A stretch of DNA of 64,000 nt from Rhineura floridana (taxonomy: Eukaryota > Chordata > Lepidosauria > Squamata > Rhineuridae): assembly GCF_030035675.1 (NCBI RefSeq), contig NC_084481.1, forward strand, positions 234,576,927 through 234,640,926, in the 5' to 3' direction. Every line of letters begins with the position of its first letter. The first letter of the stretch is position 1. The position numbers and the translations under genes are program-made. Below, in pieces: positions 1 to 13,084 of the stretch. The notes below the pieces were generated by a model. The model saw only the letters and a program-made list of their open reading frames with translations. It did not search any database and was not told where the DNA came from.

Positions 1-800
1 GCAGCTACTACTTAAATTTGAGCTATTACAAAATAAAAATTTAATTTCCTGCATAGCTCTTTAATTCAGTAATGACACTAGCCTCACCATTTTCATATAT
101 TTACTCATTGCACCATCGCTATTAACTTTGAAGTTGTTCATTCATGAAGTAGGTTTGTGAACACCAATTTAGATGTTAGATATATCCTTCAAGATATAGC
201 TCAGAACCCATGCAAAAAACAAAAAAACCCCGACAGAATAAAGAAAAAATACTCCTTTAAATTTAGTAAGCGACTTGAAGTCAACTTGTTGAAAGAGCCA
301 GATAATTCAGTCACATACATCCAACTGATTTAGAATATGTTTAATTAACTAGATAAAATGTAGACACTACAAAAACTATACTTTTGAGATTCTCAAGTAT
401 TTATGGAGCAAAAATTACGGTGAAGATGAGATTTAGAGTTGGGTTAAAGTACAGCTGTCAGACCTGAATTACCTCTCCTAATTACAACCCTCCAGTCTCA
501 CTTATAATCTCAATCCATGTACTGTATACAGAACTTCTACCGTTTTATCTCAGTTGAACTAGCTGCCCCAACATTAATGTATTCACCTTTCTGAACTCCA
601 GACATCGTAGGAACACTTACATGTAAAGCCCATTGAATATAGCAGCTGTTTGTCCATTGTAATAAGGCATAAACCCATGTTTTGCTCTAACCACGATTCT
701 TTAGTCTGAACCAAGGATCATCACTCTCAACAGATCATAACCTACAGCCAAGGTTTGTTCTCGAGTAAAACAAACCACAATCCCTGGTTGTTATTATTAT
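1..800. other. Intergenic sequence, nothing recognised
   Basis: AT-rich sequence with only short frames. I see no repeat family, RNA gene or exon that I can name. Confidence 0.5.
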
Positions 801-802
801 TG

Positions 803-930
803 GGAATATTTATTAGTCTCATGTGATAAGCCTCTAGGCAACATACAAAATATAAAAAGCACACAATAAAACAGTTCATAATAAAACAAGCCAGGAGCAA
901 CACCACATATCAAACTGGAACAATCACATA
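803..930 (-). mobile_element. L2-like LINE 3' tip, degraded
   Basis: A TTATTATTATTGGGAATATT start and GCCTCTAGGCAACATACAAA resemble an inverted L2 tail. A run of C follows at about 942-951. Confidence 0.4.
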
Positions 931-1639
931 AAAACAAACACCCCCCCCCCCACACAACCCACGCAAGCTAAGGGTGTTCAGTGCTAGCCTTGCTCAGAGT
1001 AGACCTACCGAAGTTAATAGATATAACTTCACTTGTTTGTTCCATTGTGTTTACTCTAAGTAGGGCTTAGTTGAATACAATCCCAAAAACTAAATTGCCC
1101 ATTGGATTAAACAGAGACTAAAATTAGATGTTGAAATAAGATGAAAATGTTCAAAAAGGCCTGGAAGGAAGATCTGCAGTCACACGGAGCCTGTGTCGGA
1201 TGCAATCCTAAACCAGGGATTCTTCCAAAGCCAGCCAGGAGGAATGAAGTGGGTGTTATTTGCTGTGCATGTTATAGCTTACCACCTTATACACACACAG
1301 CTGGTGTGGCTTACTTACAAAATACGTATAGAACATGGCTGCATGTATAATCAGTTGGGTTCTCTGTATTCCAGTCTTGGGGACAACTGCTATACAGTAC
1401 TGCTGTCAGAGCTATAGCATAGGGCCAACCAGCATGCCCAGTAGTCAAGGAGGATGGGAGGTGTAGGCCAGGAACATCTGGAGGGCCACAGATTCCCCAC
1501 TCCTGCTTTAAATTCTCCCCCATGAGCCTCACTAGTTACTGCATTTTGAAATCCTCATGCTTTCCACTTAGTTGGCATTTTTCATATAATTTAAACGTCT
1601 CTCTCTGTTTACTCAAGTTTTTGGCCCTTAATCTGGAGA

Positions 1640-1845
1640 TCATCAGATATATTTGAGGCCTCTTTTTTACGCAACTTTTTTGTGGGGTGGGTTGGGTTTG
1701 ATCTCCCCTTTTAAATGTATTACAAATGTGCTTTTTAGATTTTTATTTTATTGTGGTTTTTATACCTGGTTTTAATCTTTGTTTCACTTTGTAAGTTGCT
1801 TTGGGTCACTTTTTGTGAAAAAAGCAACAAATAAATGCATAAATA
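1640..1845 (+). mobile_element. LINE/SINE 3' tail, unclassified
   Basis: TAAGTTGCTTTGGGTCACT and AGCAACAAATAAATGCATA resemble the terminal hairpin and tail of L2-mobilised elements. The 5' extent is uncertain. Confidence 0.45.
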
Positions 1846-2234
1846 ATAACCAAGCTCTTCTTGAACTTTTATGCTACTCTTCCTTCGGCACAGTGCCTTT
1901 CAGTATTGATCTTTACAGAAGCACTCATCAGTTCTTGACAGTAAGTTTTTTACTGTTGCGCATATCCTTAAAGCAGCATCTTTGTCCAAATGTTCCATAT
2001 AGCTGTGTTTAACATCCTTGAAGAAAATATGTGGATCATAGATTCTCTTGACTTTCCAACAGCAGATAAAGTTACATTTCAGTTAGTTAAAAGATCCCCA
2101 AGACCAAAACTCCCCTCACCCCAGGAAACCACACAGCAGGCAAACTTTTCAACACCTGCCAGAAAACATAACTTCCAAAAGCAAATACTGAAATACTCTT
2201 ATTTCTCCCACATTCAAACATAACAGGAGAGCTG

Positions 2235-5163
2235 GTGCTGCACTGTACAATTGCTTTATTTTCTGTTTATTAGTTCTTTTACCAACACTACAACCATATT
2301 GTGAACACAAGAATTCCTGTTTACTTTATTCAGGGAGATCACAGTCTACAGACTCATTCACTTACCAGACAAAGTTAACGCCATTCAAAAATGTATTCAG
2401 TTGCACTTTATAGTCACATGAACACAGAAGTTGGATGTACTGATTTTTTTTTTGAAACTGAATTCTAACAGATTGCATTTTAACTTGCAAGCTGATTAGA
2501 TAATGTCTAAAGTCAGTTTTTAAAGCTACTTTTGAGACAGAAAGAACACAAAACCTTGTTTCTTTGAAAGAAACACTTAAATTGAAACTTTTGTAATTTT
2601 TGTTCAGTAGCAAATTTTTGTTCAGTTATTTGATGCATTCGCCACACATTTCATTCAACTTCATAGTTTCCACCCAAAATTGGAGATTTAAAAGGAAAAA
2701 CAAAACCAGAATTATATTTATCCCTTTTACTTACAAAACTGGCATACTTGGAGAAACAAATTAAGGACATACCAAGTAATGATTTCAACTTAATGTAGAA
2801 GTTGTTTGATTATTTGATTCTGCCTTGGTCAGAGAAAAGATAGAACAAACCCCACGCCAAAGGTAAAACCAGCCATGTTCTCACTGCAAGAAAGATTTAT
2901 ACGAACGTTTGGGAACCAGTAACAGATCTTCAAGTTTTCCAGTTTAGGCAACTACTTTGTGCTTGGCTTTAGTTATTCCACAAGACTACAGTTAACTGTT
3001 TTATGGACTTTTTATTTGCATTACCACTCTTGCAAATGCTGCCAGGAAGATTAATGTTTTTTTTACCACAACCAGAAAGTAGCAATTCAGTTCATTTCTT
3101 TCTCACATTTGTTATTTTAGTAGAACTGTTTCTGAACCATTGCTGTATTTCCTATGAAAATAATTTTTTTGTTCTGATCCTAAAAATTGTTTAAAGTGAA
3201 TATTCACATTCCATTGGAGGAATTAAAAAAAAATCAAACTACAATACAAGTTTATGCAGGATTAGAGCCAAAGTTGTTTTCTGGTAAGTGATGCTAAGCA
3301 TTCAGTTTTAAGAAATTAATTTCTCTTTACTTTATTCCCCTCAAACATCTTTGGTACAAGCTCCAGAGTCCACAATTTAAATAGCAAAATCAACACTGAA
3401 GAAGTGTAGTGTAATGCCCCGATTTTATTTCAAACTCATACCCTTCAGCAAAAGCAATTTTCTTCTGGTTTTGTAGCAATACATTCCTAAAATTCCTCAC
3501 AAGTTTTACTCCTTGAGGAAATCTGAAATTAATCCTTAAGGCTGAGTAAGAACCAGTTGCTTTACAATTTTGCACCCAGTATTAATACTTGATTGAAACC
3601 ATTTTTATGCTCACCTGAATTCACAATCATTTCCCTCCGTACAACTAATCAGACATTTGAAAGCTGTGATCTGACAAATGAGATGCTTGCCCTTGGAAAT
3701 GGAACATGGAAGTTTACATTCATAGTCGTTTGCTCACTCATCAGCCACCCTTCCAAAGGGCTTTACACATCCAAAACAGATCAAATAAAGGTACTACCAG
3801 GCCAGAATTTGTCTGTTAATGCCTGCATGAATTCAGTATGGTTTTGTAGGAGATGAAAGAAAAGCAACTTCAAAAGACAATCATTTGTTTAATTTAAATT
3901 AGTAGTATCTGCAAAACCAAGTTGGCACATCCTTCCTTCATTGTGATAAATCTCAATAAATTCTTAGAAGGACTTAATCAAATCATGATATAGAAGTAGA
4001 CGCAGATTACCCCCACCCCCTCAGGTTAATAAAGATGCATCTTAGAAGCCAAGCTAAAAGGTCTACAGATATTCTATTTACGTTTCAGAAGTTTTAAACC
4101 AATTGTGATACTGCCATCTGTCTCAATTGTTAAGACATGAATAACATTCAAGTTTTGATTCTAGGTTTATGATTTTTTTTAAAAAAGTAATGTCTGTCAC
4201 ACAGTGAGGCTTACAAATTATTGCTGCACTTTATGGGATGAAAGCATTTTTGCACTGAACCTGTAAAGTAACACAACTACTTAACAGTGCCGCAGAAAAA
4301 ATAACTTTACAATGCAAAATACAGGAACAGTGGTTTGACACTAGACTCATATCACCTTGCACATGGTTGCTATTTAGAATGTAACTTATTTGCATCCTTA
4401 TTCATGCATGATACTTGGTTGATAACCTCCCACAGCTAACATTTTGAAGTGGTTCTTGATTTACCTGGCCAATATCAGGCCCAGTAAGCAACCATACATT
4501 TATTCTAAATGCTACCTTTGCAATTTGTCATAAGGCCAGATAAAAGGAGATCAAAATTTTAGGGTTTTAGTTACAGGTAAGCTCTTACCATAAAGAAGAC
4601 AGACTGCAGTGTGTTCATAAGCAATAGTTTTCAGTTTACTAGATAATAAGAGACCTAGCAACATATTCTGCATGGTTGCAAAATGAAGCAAATCTACAGC
4701 AGACGATAATGAAGAAGGGATGGGGGGGGGGAACCAAATCAGAAAGCATACATTTAAAAAAAGTGATGCCTTAGCCCCAAGACTCAAACAAATGAAGTCA
4801 AAATCATCGTTAACAAGGGTTCCCTTAGGAGAAAAGTTACTTTGCAAAGTTACGTGTGTTTCCCCCATGTTGCTGGAAGCTTGCCATAGAAACTAGTGCT
4901 TGTGTTCATTCACAGCTGAACATTAGAGCATCTTAACAAGCAAGAATTGTATTAAACTGGGGATCCAGTCAAGTACGCAGAAGAAGAGGGTAGTAACTGG
5001 CGAAGAAGTGAGCAATCACTGTAATCCTATGGATGCTTAATTTTTGAACATTTTAGTATGGAGGATCATTCTTTCTTGGGAAGCCACAGTGTTTCTTTTC
5101 CTCTCTAAACTCTCTTGAAGACTAATAATAGTTTTGTCATTTTTTTTTTTAAAAAAATGATCA
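2235..5163 (-). other. ARF6: ARF6 3' UTR (inferred extent)
   Basis: This AT-rich stretch of about 2.9 kb follows the ARF6 stop codon. I see none of the LINE, SINE or MITE sequences that fill the rest of the window, which suggests sequence under constraint. Mammalian ARF6 mRNAs are known for a long 3' UTR. It ends in two minus-strand AATAAA hexamers near 2255-2271. The extent is inferred from the absence of repeats and those signals, not from transcript evidence. Confidence 0.6.
2255..2271 (-). terminator. ARF6: Candidate ARF6 poly(A) signals
   Basis: Two minus-strand AATAAA hexamers (plus-strand TTTATT at 2266-2271 and 2255-2260) lie at the far edge of the repeat-free block downstream of ARF6. 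Cleavage would be expected roughly 10-30 bases further, near 2235-2245. Other TTTATT words occur inside the block, so earlier alternative ends are possible. Confidence 0.4.
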
Positions 5164-6258
<1,095 letters not shown>

Positions 6259-6477
6259 CTCGGATCGCGCCGGCTCGCCCTCAGCGTCAGCAAGGCAGCC
6301 AGCCGGCAGGCCGGCCTTTCGGAAGTGGCAGACGGGAAGGGGGCGCCTGCCCAGCCGGCCCGCCTCGCTGCTTCCCTCACAAACTCTCCGCCCGGGTTGA
6401 CTGGCTCGCAGCGGCCGGCAGCAATGCACATGCGCGCAACTCGCCCGACCGACTTGCGAAAAAGAAGCCGGCCCCGC

Positions 6478-6486
6478 CTATATAAT
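6478..6486 (-). promoter_or_regulatory. ARF6: TATA box, ARF6 promoter
   Basis: Read on the minus strand, the sequence TATTATATAGGCGGGG contains a good TATA box directly next to a GC box. Transcription would start about 25-30 bases downstream, near 6450, leaving the candidate first exon ending at 6259. The assignment rests on motif and position only. Confidence 0.5.
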
Positions 6487-7409
6487 ACGGGAGGAGCGGA
6501 GGGAAGGCGCGCACGCGCGCTTTAAGTCCTCCCTCGCGACTCGAGCAAGCATGCGCAGAGGCAACGGTTCGGCTGTCACAGCGGGAAGAGGCAGCGGGCG
6601 GGGAAAAAAAAAATCACCGCCGCTGCGCACGCGCACTGGGCCGCACTCGCTCGCGCTCTCCTCAAGCTGGCCACGGCAGCCCCGCGCCTGTATGTATGCT
6701 CTCAGTTATTGCAGTAAGCGCGCGCGAAGCGCCACGCCCTCTCCCTCACCCAACTGTCGAGAAAGGGAAAAAAAAGCCACCTGAAGTTTTTTAGTACTTT
6801 CATCTACTCCGCATGCGCACCGTCGATTACCGCCTTTCCGGACCCACACACACGCATGTGCGCTTGCTCTTCGCGCAGTCGCATTTCCAGTCCCGGAAGA
6901 ATAGAGAAGCCCCGCGGGCGGAATTTACCTTAAGTGCCCGACACGGGGCCGCGCAAGCGTAGCGGCGTTCTCACCTAACGTGGCCTTGCTCTCTTGCGCA
7001 TGGTTGATAGAGGCCGGCTCGGCGATGGAACTGCGCACGCGCATACACTAGAGGCGCAGCCATCTCGATGAGGCGAGGCCGCGCGATCGATGTCAGTCCG
7101 TGCGCGACTTGGCCTCGCGTCGCCTTAAAGGGCCAGGCACGAGGCTGTTGCACCAATCGGGTGTTGAGAAGCGCAATCATGTACGTGTTTGTGGTCTCCT
7201 CTTAAGGGCTCCGTTGCCCAGACTGAATTAAAACAACCACGTGGATGAGAGGGCGAAGAGCAATTGCAGCCTTTCTTTACCCTCCCCGTCCTCTGGAGTC
7301 ACAGCTGATCTCATAAAAAGCTTCTCTGGCTGGTTTCTATATTATGAATTCTTTTGCCTGAAATTCTTGTCTCTTTGGTTGGCCCCAAATCTGGGTTTTG
7401 TAAAGCTCA

Positions 7410-7600
7410 TGTTATTTTATTTATTTATTTATTTATTGTGCTTTTATACCGCCCTTTAGCAATAAGCTCTCAGGGCGGTGTACAACAATAAAAACAGGTT
7501 AAAATACAAGTGAGTATAAATAAAATGCACTATAAAACATATGTGAAAACAAGATTGCAACAAAAAAAAATTAAAATTAACATTTGAAATTTAAAATTTA
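7410..7600 (-). mobile_element. L2 LINE 3' end
   Basis: A TTTATTTATTTATTTATT run leads into ATACCGCCCTTTAGCA and CTCAGGGCGGTGTACAAC, the inverse of the L2 tail. Confidence 0.75.
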
Positions 7601-7854
7601 TTGTAATAGGGAGAACGCTATTTTTGACTGCATTTATTCTTCGCTTACTACCTAAAATATCTCAAAGCGACAGTCAAAGAAGCTGTCAGAGGCAAGAAGT
7701 CTTCCTTCAAAAAATGAAGAATAAAAAGGAACACATACTCTGGCAAAAGAAATGCAAGTGGACAATTAGGAGCGTGAAAAAAGAATTTGAGGAACACATT
7801 GCTAAAAACATAAAGACCATCAACAAAAAAACTCTTTAAATACATTAGATTCAC

Positions 7855-8570
7855 AAAAGAAAGCACTTCTTCACACAGTGCATAGTTACTTCCACAAGAG
7901 CAGTAATGGCCACCAACATGGATGGCTTTGAAACAGGATTAGGCAAATTCATGGAAGATAAGGCTACCAGTGGCTACTAGCCACAATGGCTAGTAGCTCC
8001 AATACCTCCATTGTCCGAGGTAGATTAGACAAATTAAGGGAGAGTACCAAAGGTCATGCTCCCTCCGTGGCGCAGAGAGGTAAGCGGTGGTAACGCAGCC
8101 AAAGCTCTGCTCACGGCCGGAGTTCGATTCCAACGGAAGGAGGAAGTCGAATCTCCGGTAAAAGGGGCCGAGGTCCACTCAGCCTTCCATCCATCCGTGG
8201 TCGGTTAAATGAGTACCCGGCATATGCTAGGGGGTAAAGAAAGGCCGGGGAAGGAACTGGCAATCCCACCCTGTATAAACGGTCTGCCTTGTAAATGTCG
8301 CAAGACGTCACCCTCAGAGTCGGAAACAACTCGCACTATAAGTGCAGGGACACTACCTTTACCAAAGGTTACTAGCCACTGTTGGAGGCAGTGTGTCTCT
8401 GAATACCAGTTGCTGGGAGGAATCACAAGTGGGAAGAGTGTTCTTGCATCTATGCCCTGCTTGTGGGCTTCCTTTTAGAGCATCTGGCTGGCCGCTGTGA
8501 GAACCAGATTCTGGACTAGATGGGCCCCCTTTGGCCTGATCCAGCTGTAGGCATGGTAAAAAAAAGTTTC
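7855..8570 (+). mobile_element. CR1 LINE 3' end, split by a Sauria SINE
   Basis: The parts 7855-8044 and 8370-8570 are the two halves of a CR1 3' end. The first has AATGGCCACCAACATGGATGG; the second has GAACCAGATTCTGGACTAG and ends GCCTGATCCAGC. The degraded frame matches the CR1 C-terminal protein segment. Confidence 0.75.
8055..8359 (+). mobile_element. Sauria SINE inserted in a CR1 LINE
   Basis: A near-complete Sauria SINE starts at CTCCCTCCGTGGCGCAGAG and ends in the CACTACCTTTACC region. The 10-base TACCAAAGGT occurs on both sides (8045-8054 and 8360-8369), marking the insertion. Confidence 0.85.
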
Positions 8571-9611
8571 CCACACAGCCCATATAGATGAGTTTCCTTA
8601 AAAGAAAAATATAATTATTATTTTGCGTAAGGAATTGCTTTAGGATTTTGTTCTTTGCTGCCATCTTCTGGCTGATGGCAAACAACCAGCCAGGCATGGG
8701 GCTCCTGCCTGTAATCTCAGCTCCCTGGGAGGCTGAACCTGGAAGCTTTCTTGAGCTCCAGAGACCTAGGCTGCTGTGGTCTGTGCTGAGCAGGTGTTGT
8801 CGCTAAAGTCAGCATAAATATGGGGGTCCCTGGGCAGCTGGGAACAACCAGGTTGCTGGACTTGCCCAGGTCAGAGCTCCCATGCTGAGCAGGCTCTCTT
8901 TTCAATCTTATGATATGTAGGTCTTTGAGCTTGTGCAAAGTGTGTCCTCCTGGAAGCCAAACATCGCACTCATCCCAGCTATCAGTCTGGTTGCAGCATT
9001 CGCCAATTGCGTTTTGAACATTCATCACTACAGTTTTACACACACACCCTACTTCTTCAAGCAGTGAGAAGTCCTAGGGGTACAGGCTGTACCTAAGTTA
9101 AGTTTCCATTAGGCTTACTGGCGTTTTGCAATATTTGCATTTTTAAAAAACAAAAATTCAGGCTGAGCATAACTGGAGTCACAGTCTGAACCAGCAGCAG
9201 AAAAACTCCAGACCCTGGGCTTAATTAGGTCTGCCAGGTGTCCCCGTTTCTCCTTCAAGGCTGTTTTGTCACATCTGCCCTATCACCAGAGCTCATATAT
9301 AACATTAGGTGTGGGGCAGGTAAAGACCTGGCTGGGCCGAAAGTGCTTGCAAGGTACTGTGCCTTTGCCCATGTCCTTTGATTTTAAACCACCATTGGTA
9401 AAGGAAAATAGGTGACCTGCTGCCCTTGTGACATCATATGACTGACAAGTGGGTGGTCCTGCTTGTCAAACCTAGCCCTCAGACGGTGGGGGAAATAAGC
9501 GTCCAGCTTGTCAGTTCCTCGTCCCTGGTTTAAATGCCTCAGCAGATAGCCGAAGTCCTGTTCTCACATCAGATCTGCAGAGAGGGATACCCAGCCCCTG
9601 CAAAATGTTGT
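8571..9611. other. Intergenic sequence, mostly unrecognised
   Basis: There is a short AAAAAACAAAAA-type run and sequence near 9290-9480 that may share a repeat with 56.9 kb. No coding frame is supported. Confidence 0.45.
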
Positions 9612-9836
9612 TGGCTTTGTTGTTGTTATGTGCCTTCAAGTCGATTACGACTTATGGAGACCCTATGAATCAGAGACCTCCAACAGCATCTGTTGTGAAC
9701 CACCCTGTTCAGATCTTGTAAGTTCAGGTCTGTGGCTTCCTTTATGGAACCAATCTATTTCTTGCTTGTTCTTCCTCTTTTTCTACTCCCTTCTGTTTTC
9801 CCCAGCATTATTGTCTTTTCTAGTGAAAAAGTAGTG
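9612..9836 (-). mobile_element. RTE-BovB LINE 3' end
   Basis: The minus-strand sequence encodes the end of the BovB ORF. Plus-strand markers are GTGCCTTCAAGTCGATTACG, CACCCTGTTCAGATCTTGTA and CCTCTTTTTCTACTCCCTTC. The conserved protein block is MLGKxEGSRKRGRPNKRWID. Confidence 0.82.
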
Positions 9837-9949
9837 TTGGCTTACAGAGGCAAAATCCAGCTCTCACTTAGTCTCTCTCTTTCCCTGCCCACCTTCCACT
9901 TAAAAACCAGTTTCTATTGCTTCTTTCTATTGCTTCCCCCTGCCCCCCC

Positions 9950-10062
9950 CTGAACTTACAAGATCTGAACAGAGTGGGTTATAAAAGATGCTATTGGAGG
10001 TTGCTGATTCACAGGGTCGAAATTGAAATTTACTTGAAGGCCCACAACAACAACATTGCTTC
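9950..10062 (+). mobile_element. RTE-BovB LINE 3' tip
   Basis: ACTTACAAGATCTGAACAG, GAGGTTGCTGATTCACAGGG and a CAACAACAAC tail mark a plus-strand BovB end. A further tip is at 10340-10402 (GGGATCGCCATAAGTCGGAA). Confidence 0.75.
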
Positions 10063-10767
10063 TTTCCATATACAGACACCTAGATTACATCATCCATAGC
10101 TGGGGGTTGGGAGGCCTCATTTTGCTCCATTCAGAAGCCTGAAGAGAGATCATAACAATTAGTAGCCATGGAAACACATCACCTGCACTTTCCCTACCAA
10201 AAGAGGTGCCTGACAACTTTGCCAGGATTATTAACAGAGTCTCCAGGAGAACTTCTCTTGGTCCATTAACTGTCTCCTGTCCAAACCCCCAGTCTCACAA
10301 CAATACAATGGTAAACCCCCTCTGAATACCGCTTACCATGAAAACCCTATTTATGGGATCGCCATAAGTCGGAATCAACTTGAAGGCAGTCCATTTCCAT
10401 TTTTTCAAATAAGACCATTGGGAATAACATTACAGAATTATTTTCCTAGATGCTAGCCAAACCAAAAATCCCACAATCTGAGTTGAAATCAACAGCTAGA
10501 CATGTTCCTCACTATATCAGCTTCAATATGATGGTCTCCGGGGGGCCCAGATCAGAGACGGAGCAGGTCAAAGCTCCCATGCTAAGCAGTGGTGGGACTG
10601 CATCTATGAGTAGCCCCTGCAGTGTAGCCTGGACAAGAGAGTGAACGGCAGTCTTTATCTTTTCAGTGAATGGCAGGGGCATAGTTATCTGGGTTTTGGG
10701 GGGTCTTAGACCCCTTACGTTTGGGGGTGAGCAGGGTCCCAGCAAGATCCTTATGTCTCCAGAATTC

Positions 10768-10945
10768 TAAGAGCCAATCAGCATGAAAGGGTATATTAGC
10801 CACTGAGAAGAGTCTTCTAACACACTTCCTTGTCCTTTCGTGCTGATTGGAGCCTATCAGAGTGAAAGAAGGCAAGTCAGCCACTGAGATGACTCTTCTC
10901 AGTAGCTAACACACTCCCCTTTCATGCTGATTAGCTCCTAGGGAT
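10768..10945. repeat. Alternating inverted repeat units
   Basis: The unit AGCCAATCAGCATGAAAGG followed by AGCCACTGAGAAGAGTC occurs forward, then inverted (CCTTTCGTGCTGATTGG), then again in a related forward and inverted pair ending TTTCATGCTGATTAGCTCC. It looks like a foldback DNA element with internal duplication. Confidence 0.6.
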
Positions 10946-11221
10946 GTCTGTTGTTATGGGAGAAGGCGTGTGGGAAGGACTATGGAGACGATGACAGAGA
11001 GCAAGCAAGCAATGGGGTGTGGCATGACTATCATGAAGGGGCCCTGCACTTCTGAATTGCCACTGCACTGCTGGTGAAAGGGGAAATGGGGAGGGTATGA
11101 ATTAAGCAATTGCAATACTTATACAGGGAATTTTATACTGTGGGATACAGGCAGCTGGAAAGGTAGGGACGATGCTTATACATGGAACAGGATTTATTAA
11201 GTGGGACAAGGTCAGTGTGGT

Positions 11222-11475
11222 GTAGCAGATCCAGAGGTGGTATAGTGGCTAGAGTGTTGGACTGGGACCTGGAAGACCAGGGTTCAAATTCCTGCTTGGT
11301 CACGAACCTCACTAGGTGACCTTGGGCCAGTTATTGTCTTTTAGTCTAACCTACTTCACAGGGTTGTTCGGAGGATAAAATTGGGAAGGGGAGAACCATG
11401 TTTGTAAGCTACCTTGAGCTCCGTAGAGGAAAGGTGGGATATAAATGTAATAATAAATAAAAATAAAATAAAGGT
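11222..11475 (+). mobile_element. MIR/CORE-like SINE
   Basis: A tRNA-like head (GGCTAGAGTGTTGGACTGG, CAGGGTTCAAATTCCTGC) is followed by a CORE-like GTGACCTTGGGCCAGTTATT and CTACTTCACAGGGTTGTTCG. It ends in an L2-like GGTGGGATATAAATGTAATA tail. Confidence 0.75.
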
Positions 11476-12031
11476 AAGCCGAGCTGAGCCCAGATTTTCT
11501 CTTTCTGTCCCTCTGCACAAGAGCTTCATTTCAGCCCTTCCAGGAAGGGATCACCAGAGTTTTTCTCAACATACAGAGTAGGACTAGCCAACTCCCCTAC
11601 CCACCTCAAAATATGGGAGCTCGAGGAGATGAGCCCCTCATTACTCTTCCCTCCCGAATATTTCACTTGCTTTTGTACACGCAGCTCTCTGGAGTGAATG
11701 CTGCTTTCACCACTCAAGATTACATTTTTCTGGGTGATGTGCTGAGCCAGTATCAATTCAATATTAAAATCAAACTCAGGACTCTCTCTCTCTCTCTGTT
11801 TCAGAAAATAAAAAAATTAAAAACAAATCTGAAAATAAAACAAACAGCAGTAACCAACCTACTCAAACATCATTGCAAAAACCCAGTATTGTTTGGTTTG
11901 TTGTTTTTCATACTATTGTCTTTGCTTTGATTGTTATAGCTGTTTTGGACTTCCTTTTGACATGAAATTGGGTAATATTTATCTTGCATGCTTCCCTGCC
12001 TGTGGATGCTTTTATGTTGCTTTGATGGGAA

Positions 12032-12044
12032 GTGTGTGTGTGTG

Positions 12045-12136
<92 letters not shown>
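12032..12136. repeat. Compound (GT)n(GA)n microsatellite
   Basis: About 48 bases of GT repeats, nearly perfect, are followed by about 52 bases of GA repeats. Confidence 0.95.
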
Positions 12137-12143
<7 letters not shown>

Positions 12144-12240
12144 GGAAGTGGGGTGGGGTGGAGGAATTAGGATACACCCTAATCTCAGATGTTCATGTGT
12201 GTATCGTAGAGCATGCCAATATAAAACAACATCAGAATAG

Positions 12241-12592
12241 CCTGGCTGCTGCGTCTCCTGTTCTCACAGTGGCCAGGCAGATGCCCATTATGGGAAGCCT
12301 GCAAGCAGGACCTGAGCGCAAAGAGCACTCTCCCCTCTTGCGGTTTCCAGCAACTGAAAGCATAATGTCTCCAACCATGGAGGCAGAGCATAGCCATCTT
12401 GGCTAGTAAGCCATCCAAGTTGGTGGCCATCACCGCCTCTTGTGGGAGCAAATTCTACAATTTGACTTCGGCTATGGGGGGGTATACAAATGCAATAAAT
12501 AAATAAATATGTGGTGTGTAAAGAAGAACTTCGTTTTTTTCTGTCCTGAATCCTCCAATATTCCGCTTCATTCATATGTATTGCGTAGTAGT
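12241..12592 (-). mobile_element. CR1 LINE 3' end with a short L2 tail insertion
   Basis: A minus-strand CR1 3' end runs from the TGTTCTCACAGTGGCC segment to the region encoding the KRKKYFF-like C-terminus. At about 12464-12508 it is interrupted by a 45-base L2 tail (GGCTATG, then an AATAAATAAATA tail). Confidence 0.7.
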
Positions 12593-12967
12593 CTGTCTGA
12601 TTTGAAGGAGGGAGGCCTGTGTATGAATCCCTCCTTAGCTCTGAAGCTCACCAGGGTAACCACGAGCCTCTTGCTGCAACTTGCCGTACACCACAATCCT
12701 GTGCAGGCTTATTCAAGAGTCAGTTGCATTGTGCTCTATGGCGCTTACTTCCAAGTTAATGTGCGTCAGACTGTAGCTATCATCTGCTTTTTAGGGTTAT
12801 TACGATTTCCCAGTAGGAGCCCATAATTCCCATATCTATGACTACAGCAAGGGTGTCTATCCAGGTGTTTGATTTGCATGCTAAGGGGGAACTGAATTCA
12901 ATGCAGCTTACTCCAGGGTTAGGATTGCATCATCATCATCATCGTCATCATCATTTATTGCTCGTTT

Positions 12968-13084
12968 TCAGAGCTTGGAAAAGTTACTTTTTTGGACTAC
13001 AACTCCCATCAGCTCACTCCAGTGGCCATGCTGGCTGGGGCTGATGAGAGTTGTAGTTTTAAAAAAAGTAACCTTTCCAAGCTC
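12968..13084. mobile_element. Palindromic MITE (GAGCTTGG family)
   Basis: The element begins AGAGCTTGGAAAAGTTACTT and ends with its inverse. The middle ACTACAACTCCCATCAG resembles that of the hAT-like MITEs. Two more copies occur near 28.7 and 29.7 kb. Confidence 0.75.

Noticed and set aside
8055-8360. Possible tRNA gene because of A-box and B-box-like sequence
   Set aside because: The sequence continues into the Sauria SINE body and has SINE target duplications, so it is a SINE head and not a tRNA gene. The same holds for the other tRNA-type SINEs.
11893-12406. Frames of repeated Cys-Val and Arg-Glu
   Set aside because: They are translations of the (GT)n(GA)n microsatellite.
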